DNA of 64,000 nucleotides from Hydractinia symbiolongicarpus (lineage: Eukaryota > Cnidaria > Hydrozoa > Anthoathecata > Hydractiniidae), in assembly GCF_029227915.1 (NCBI RefSeq), contig NC_079877.1, forward strand, positions 16,850,851-16,914,850, written 5' to 3'. Positions 59,044 to 64,000 of the stretch are shown here, piece by piece (the first letter of the stretch is position 1; each line of letters begins with the position of its first letter). The translations under genes were made by a program, and so were the position numbers. The notes below the pieces were generated by a model. That model was not told where the DNA came from. It ran no database searches and saw only the letters and a list, made by a program, of their open reading frames with translations.

Positions 59044-60000
59044 GAACTTGAGTTTTCTTTATGATTTCAATAAGAAACGAACTAGAATGTATTTATATTT
59101 TTTATATTTATATTATATTTTATATTTTTATATTATATTTATATTTTTTTTATTATTCTATATTTTTGAAACAGAGCAGCAGGGATCACGTAACAGTATG
59201 GGTTCTTTTACTGTAATTATTCCAAAGGATATCATATTTATAAGAACACAACTTAAAAGGAAGCAAGAATGGGACAGACTGTATTAATAGAATTAGAGAC
59301 AAAAAATCATCATTGGATGTCCATCCGTATTTATGTGCAGTCCAAATGAAGTCATTGATGCACAAACCATCTCATATCTTCTGGGGGTCTCGAGATACCT
59401 CTACTATGTTATGATAAGATGGCATGAGATAAATGGCTTTGAATTATACTGGAGCTGTAGTATATGAAGATGATAAAAGCAACGAATCGGATATTGATTT
59501 CAACATAAAAACCATTGAAGGGGAAGAGAAAAATGAAGATGAGAACGTTGATAAAAATGCACAAGAAAAGTGACGAATTTTCACAGAATGACTGAAAGTT
59601 CTCCCCGTCTTTTTTCCCGGATAAAGTAATCATATTTCGCGGATGACTGTGCAAAACATTTAAACGATATTAATTTTCGCAAATGAGGCGAAAGTTTCCA
59701 ATTATTTTTTGAAAGAAAAGCTTTTTTTAATGAGAAATTTAGAAATACACTTTTATCGATCGTTTTATTTGTTGATTACACTTTTACGCGAGTGAAATGT
59801 CTCTCTCGTTCTCTTTAGGGCGAAAAGTTCACAAGATTTTTGCTTTGATTTACAAGCAAGGTAAGTGCTATTTAATAAATTATGGACATCAAATATTGTA
59901 AGGTACTTTTCTGTCTTTTTCAGTGGGTGCCAATACGATACTAAGATGATTTAGGATTTTGTGGATGTTTTATAAATTTTGCCGAAATACCTGCAAAAAA
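59044..60000. other. Intergenic; AT-rich low-complexity patch
   Basis: A TATTTTTATATTATATTTTA-type low-complexity tract lies at 59085-59165. A 49-codon acidic plus frame at 59431-59580 (starting MALNYTGAVVYEDD) has no homolog I recognise. Confidence 0.35.
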
Positions 60001-62456
60001 AGGGTCCGTAATTATTCTAATATAGTGCGGCCGGAAAAATAATTATTTTGGACATGCTGCATAATTAGAGGAGATAAATTACCATCAAATTATCAACTCA
60101 AGACCGCACTAATTTTTCATTATCGCCTAATAATAGGAAAAAAATACACATATTATTTTTTGATAAATTTTTTATTTTTTTTTTATTATATGTTTTTTAG
60201 GTTTCTTTTTCTTTTTCTTCTTTTCTTCTTTCTGCTTTTTCTCCTTCTCAAACTTTTCAATTTCCACCAATGCTTTTCCTTCATTTAATTAAATAAATTT
60301 CGTTTGATGTTTCGAAATAAAACCTTGTTTAAGGTCCACTGAGTATCTTCTCGGACCGTTTACTTCGATTACAACCTTACCACCATGTTTTAAAAAAATA
60401 TGTCAGCTTTGACAGGAACTTAGGAACATGTCCAACCATTTTCTGACCATTTTTAATGGTGAATTTGTCTTCGACAAGCGCTGTAAGTGTATTGTCCGGG
60501 ACAGCGTTTAACTTTATTCCAACTTCAGCGGTCCATTGAGCTTGGTAGATATGGTAGCCTCTGACACAACATTAAACTATAAATTCCTTTCCAACAATGA
60601 CATAAATTTCTAAGTCTTTCACAAGAAGCGAGGTAAACAATGAATCTACTGTCATCTTGTTAACACAACTACAGATTTTGGTTACACATAAACATTCGAT
60701 TTACTTTAATTACAGTGCAAACTGAACATGTTCGATTTGCAACATTTTTCGAATGTTCGAACGCATTCGCCTGAGTTTTATGATAAAAACAATTTTCAAT
60801 TGTTTATCTAACTAAATGGTTCAAACTGAAAGTATCTTCTTGTAGGAGAAAAATGGCAAACCAGACGAATTTATTAGGTTACTTTGGAAAAGCTGTTAAT
60901 AGGAAAAAGAAAATCACAAACAAATATTACTTCGTTCTTTAAGAAAGGTGATCCGAATGAGAAAAATAACGACGTTATTTGGCTTGGAGGTATGTGTATT
61001 ATAAAATAATCAAAAAAATTATTCTATGTTATGGTTAAAAAAGTAACACTATACTGTAAGCTATGCTAAAACAGCCAAAGCATTCAATTTGAACGAATCG
61101 ACTGTCAGAAACATAGTCAAAATCACTAAACGTGATGGTGCAAAACTATCTGATAATGGTAACCGTCCAAAAGAAGTAGAGAATGAGCTTGTTGCATGGA
61201 TTCTTGAGATGTTGGATCTCCACTTGCCAGTGTCCATATTAGCAATGCAGGAGAAGGCCAAAAAAGTAATTCATAACTCATAACTCAACATTTACTGCAA
61301 GTAGAGGATGAATGGAGAAGTTCCTTAAAAGGCGCCAATTTTCACTTCGAAACCGTACATCAGTCAGCCAAACCTCAAAAACTCGAATGAGTTTTACGAG
61401 GATGCCGGACGTTTCATGCGTATAGGTAAATATCCTCGATCATTAGTAGGAAATATGGATGAAACGCCAGCATTTTTTTGACATGGTTCCTGCCAAAAGT
61501 ATTTAAACTGGTTCTAAAGAATGCATTGTCCGAACTTCAGGTTGTAAAAAGAAGCATATCACTATCGTTTTATCAGCTACTGCAGATGGCAAAATGCTGC
61601 CTCCCATGATTATCTTCAAAGAGAAAACAACAAAAAACGATCAAAAAGCTTAGTGTCACGGATGAATTTATCGTCAGAACATAAGCCAAGGCATGGATGG
61701 ATGAGCCGCTAATGTACGTTTGGCTGGAAGAAATTTGGTTAAAACACACCAAAGCAATGTCCGAGAAACTTGGTTTCGAGAATTCTTTGCTAACATTTGA
61801 TGCTTTCTCAGCACATAAAACTGACGAAATAGAGGCGAAGCTTGTAAAAAATAACTCAGATATTCTGATGATCCCAGCTGGCTGTAGATCCAAATGTCAA
61901 CCTATGGATGTATGTATAAATAGGTCGTTTAAGGCAATTCTGAGAAAATGTTGGGTTGAGTATGTTGCGGAAATGATAGATGAAAAGCACGATCAGATTC
62001 TCCGCCTAGTCGCCAACACTTGATTAACTGGGTGCAGAAAGCTTACGTTATTTTATCCGACATGGAAATGGTAAAAGGATCCTCCTTTAATGTCTGTGGT
62101 AATACAACCACAGACAAAAACAAGGTCAGAAATGGTGCCTTTTACGCCAGCACACATCTCCAAAATGATGTCAATAATGAAGACCCTTTCATTTTGTAAT
62201 CTTTTTTTATAGCTAAAGTTGAAGTTTCTGATACGAGAAAGATGATAAAATTAAACGTGTCCATTTTATTTCCCCTCTGATAGGAAAAATGTCAACCCGC
62301 ACTATAATTAGAGGAATTTTTAACCCTTCCCGCACTAAATAAGAGGAAAATTGAAAATTACCAACATACCATCCGCACTAATAATAAGAGGAAAATAAAT
62401 TGTTCAATTTTCGAAAACTAATTAGAGGCTGCACTAAATTAGAATAATTACGGTAC
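60001..62456 (+). mobile_element. pogo/Tigger-like DNA transposon, about 2.45 kb
   Basis: Inverted ends CCGTAATTATTCTAATATAG and CCGTAATTATTCTAATTTAG are followed by several subterminal GCACTAAATAAGAGG-like repeats at both ends, probably transposase sites. The plus-strand transposase is broken: NLNESTVRNIVKITKRDGAK (61089 on), PASILAMQEKA-like sequence, MDEPLMYVWLEEIWLKH, LLTFDAFSAHKTDEIEAKL and IMIPAGCRSKCQPMDVCIN-like sequence (61697-62023). HLINWVQKAY follows out of frame. The N-terminal CENP-B-like domain is poorly preserved. Confidence 0.72.
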
Positions 62457-63011
62457 GATTAGGTTAAATAATTTCTAAATGGATAGGATTATCATACGTT
62501 ATTCGAATTACTTGAATTGGTTTAAGAAAGGGATTTTGTCTTGATCTGTGAAATATTACAATAATTCCTGAGATTGATTCGCAAGAAAAATATATTTCGT
62601 AAAAATTACACACTGGGTATTCGTAGTAAATATTTTGGACATTTTCGTAAAAAAGAAACACGCAACGATATATAACAAAGACTGAAATACAGCACGACAC
62701 TCATGTACCCATATCACAAAATTAACTAAATAGCGTATTGGAAAAAACCAGCACATTTCATTCTGTAACATAGAAGAGATGTACTAAAAAATAATAAAGT
62801 TTTGAAACCTAGAAATCGCAGAAAAATTGTTTTTTACATTGCAAATATAAATATATTACAATTGATACTTAAATATTTTACAATTCACAATTTATATAGT
62901 CTTCCTTACATTTAAAAATTCTCAATATTTTAACTTCGGTACTTTTCATAAATAAAAAAACTACACGTCACATTGTCTCTCATTTGTAAATATCACTTTA
63001 TCAGAACACGA
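62457..63011. other. 3' flank of the minus-strand gene at 63012-63482
   Basis: AT-rich and non-coding as far as can be seen. It should contain that gene's 3'UTR. Confidence 0.4.
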
Positions 63012-63482
63012 TCAGGGTAATTCTTGACATAATTTTACCAAACTTTGGTGACCATGGCTGTTTTTTGATAACCTGAAAACAGGACATGTCAAACGTTATT
63101 CTCACAAAAATATATAGATATGAAAAAAAATTCCAAAAATTTGTGGACATTGATTCACAGACCACATTCTTTATGGGAATGAATTTTGCAAGGCCTTTTC
63201 CCAATACGATTAAAGTTAACAGATCATTTCATTGATAAAAAATGAACTTTCTTACTTTTCTTTGAGATCCAGTTTAAAGCTCTGTGTAAAATTTGCTAGC
63301 TTTTTTGCTTTCCTAATGTATGATGCCATAACTCTAAATAATTGCTCTTTGTGTAAATTATGTGATGTGTTTTCCCATTTTGGCAAGTGATGAACAAATT
63401 CACAGGACCGCATAATATATTCTACTAAATCTTTCCATTCTGCTTGTTCATACATGCGATGACACTGTCGTAACAGTTCTTG
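63012..63482 (-). CDS. Last two exons of an unrecognised helical protein
   Basis: Exon 63256-63482 (227 nt, phase 0 to 2) has a TTTTTTTAG acceptor and a GTAAG donor. Exon 63012-63072 (61 nt) follows after TTTTCAG and ends in TGA. Together they encode 95 residues beginning QELLRQCHRMYEQAEWKDLV, with EFVHHLPKWEN, LFRVMASYIRKAKKLANF and a terminal SLVKLCQELP. The pattern of amphipathic helices suggests a TPR-like or helical-repeat scaffold. No family was recognised. The 5' exons lie beyond 63482, probably outside the window. Confidence 0.6.
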
Positions 63483-64000
63483 CTAAAAAAATTAAAAGAA
63501 GATTAGCATTTTCAAGTACTCTCACGTTGCCACAAGGCATTATTTAGCAAAATAAGTAATTTAACATGACAAGATATACATTAAGAGCCAAATGTGGGAA
63601 GTAAAAAACTTAACACAAATAAATTTCGGCACGATTTATAGAGTTTCGGCAGGCAATTTTCAGTGAAAAATAAAGAATGTTTATTTTTAAAAAGTTCTTT
63701 TTTATAACTTTAGGTGGGAAATATAAGAAGCCCAGGGATTAAAATATTTTTGCAATGAAGGCAATACAATATAACAAGCAATGGAACTCTACAACAAGAG
63801 ATTTTTGCTGACACATTGTAAAATGTTTCTCAGAAAAATTCATCAGGGCCTTTTGTACAAATTGCTGTTTGAAGTGAAGTTTCCGTGCCTTTGCCTAATT
63901 AAACACAATGTGAATAGGTTTAATGCCCACATGATGGGCATACAAGAAAACAATACTCTGTAAGACTTTAGACCCAATACCGGAGACCCTATACTCTGAT
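63483..64000. other. Intron of the preceding minus-strand gene (presumed)
   Basis: No further exon of that gene was identified. A 60-codon plus frame at 63781-63963 shows no recognisable domain. Confidence 0.3.

Overview
This is metazoan nuclear DNA: AT-rich, with many small spliced exons, large introns and a dense layer of decayed transposons. The gene set (an acetylcholine-receptor-type channel, an SLC17 transporter, a MINDY-family protein, Ig-domain receptors) together with Helitron, Harbinger, pogo/Tigger, CR1-like and R2-like elements suggests an early-branching invertebrate such as a cnidarian. That placement is inference. No bacterial, organellar or RNA genes were recognised.

Five host genes were assembled exon by exon, using GT-AG sites and matching phases at each junction. 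(1) 171-3317, minus: the 5' part of a secreted or membrane Ig-like protein (signal peptide plus two Ig-like domains), running off the left edge. (2) 11621-12888, minus: a complete 126-residue, three-exon protein with three PxWKxxLL-type motifs. (3) 15414-19832, minus: a complete seven-exon nicotinic-receptor-like Cys-loop channel of 444 residues that keeps the classic 146/45/110-bp exon sizes. (4) 23231-28575, plus: a complete ten-coding-exon SLC17 (sialin/VGLUT-like) transporter of 694 residues with a polar N-terminal extension of about 240 residues. (5) 35089-52991, minus: a complete nineteen-exon MINDY-4-like protein of 691 residues whose catalytic Cys and His are both replaced, so it is probably a pseudo-deubiquitinase. 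The last two exons of a sixth, unrecognised gene lie at 63012-63482, minus. A broken second copy of the Cys-loop channel lies at 28810-29569, tail to tail with the SLC17 gene.

Mobile DNA fills the rest. Harbinger-type TIR elements with 3-bp TTA/TAA duplications lie near 4.1, 4.8, 24.5 and 30.6 kb. A Helitron family with a terminal hairpin and CTAG end lies at 9.6, 32.5, 36.8 and 39.7 kb. pogo/Tigger-like pieces lie at 20, 30, 38, 58 and 60-62 kb. A CR1-like LINE (about 41.6-44.7 kb) sits inside an older R2-like retroelement (about 41.3-46.7 kb), which itself lies in an intron of the MINDY gene. An RTE-like LINE lies at 54.7-55.9 kb. A (TTTA)n microsatellite of about 330 bp lies at 14.57-14.90 kb.

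The neighbouring genes show no evident joint pathway. The most unusual local structures are a ten-fold array of 3' splice sites in front of SLC17 exon 8, the doubly inactivated MINDY domain, Ig domains lacking the canonical disulfide, and several nested insertions.
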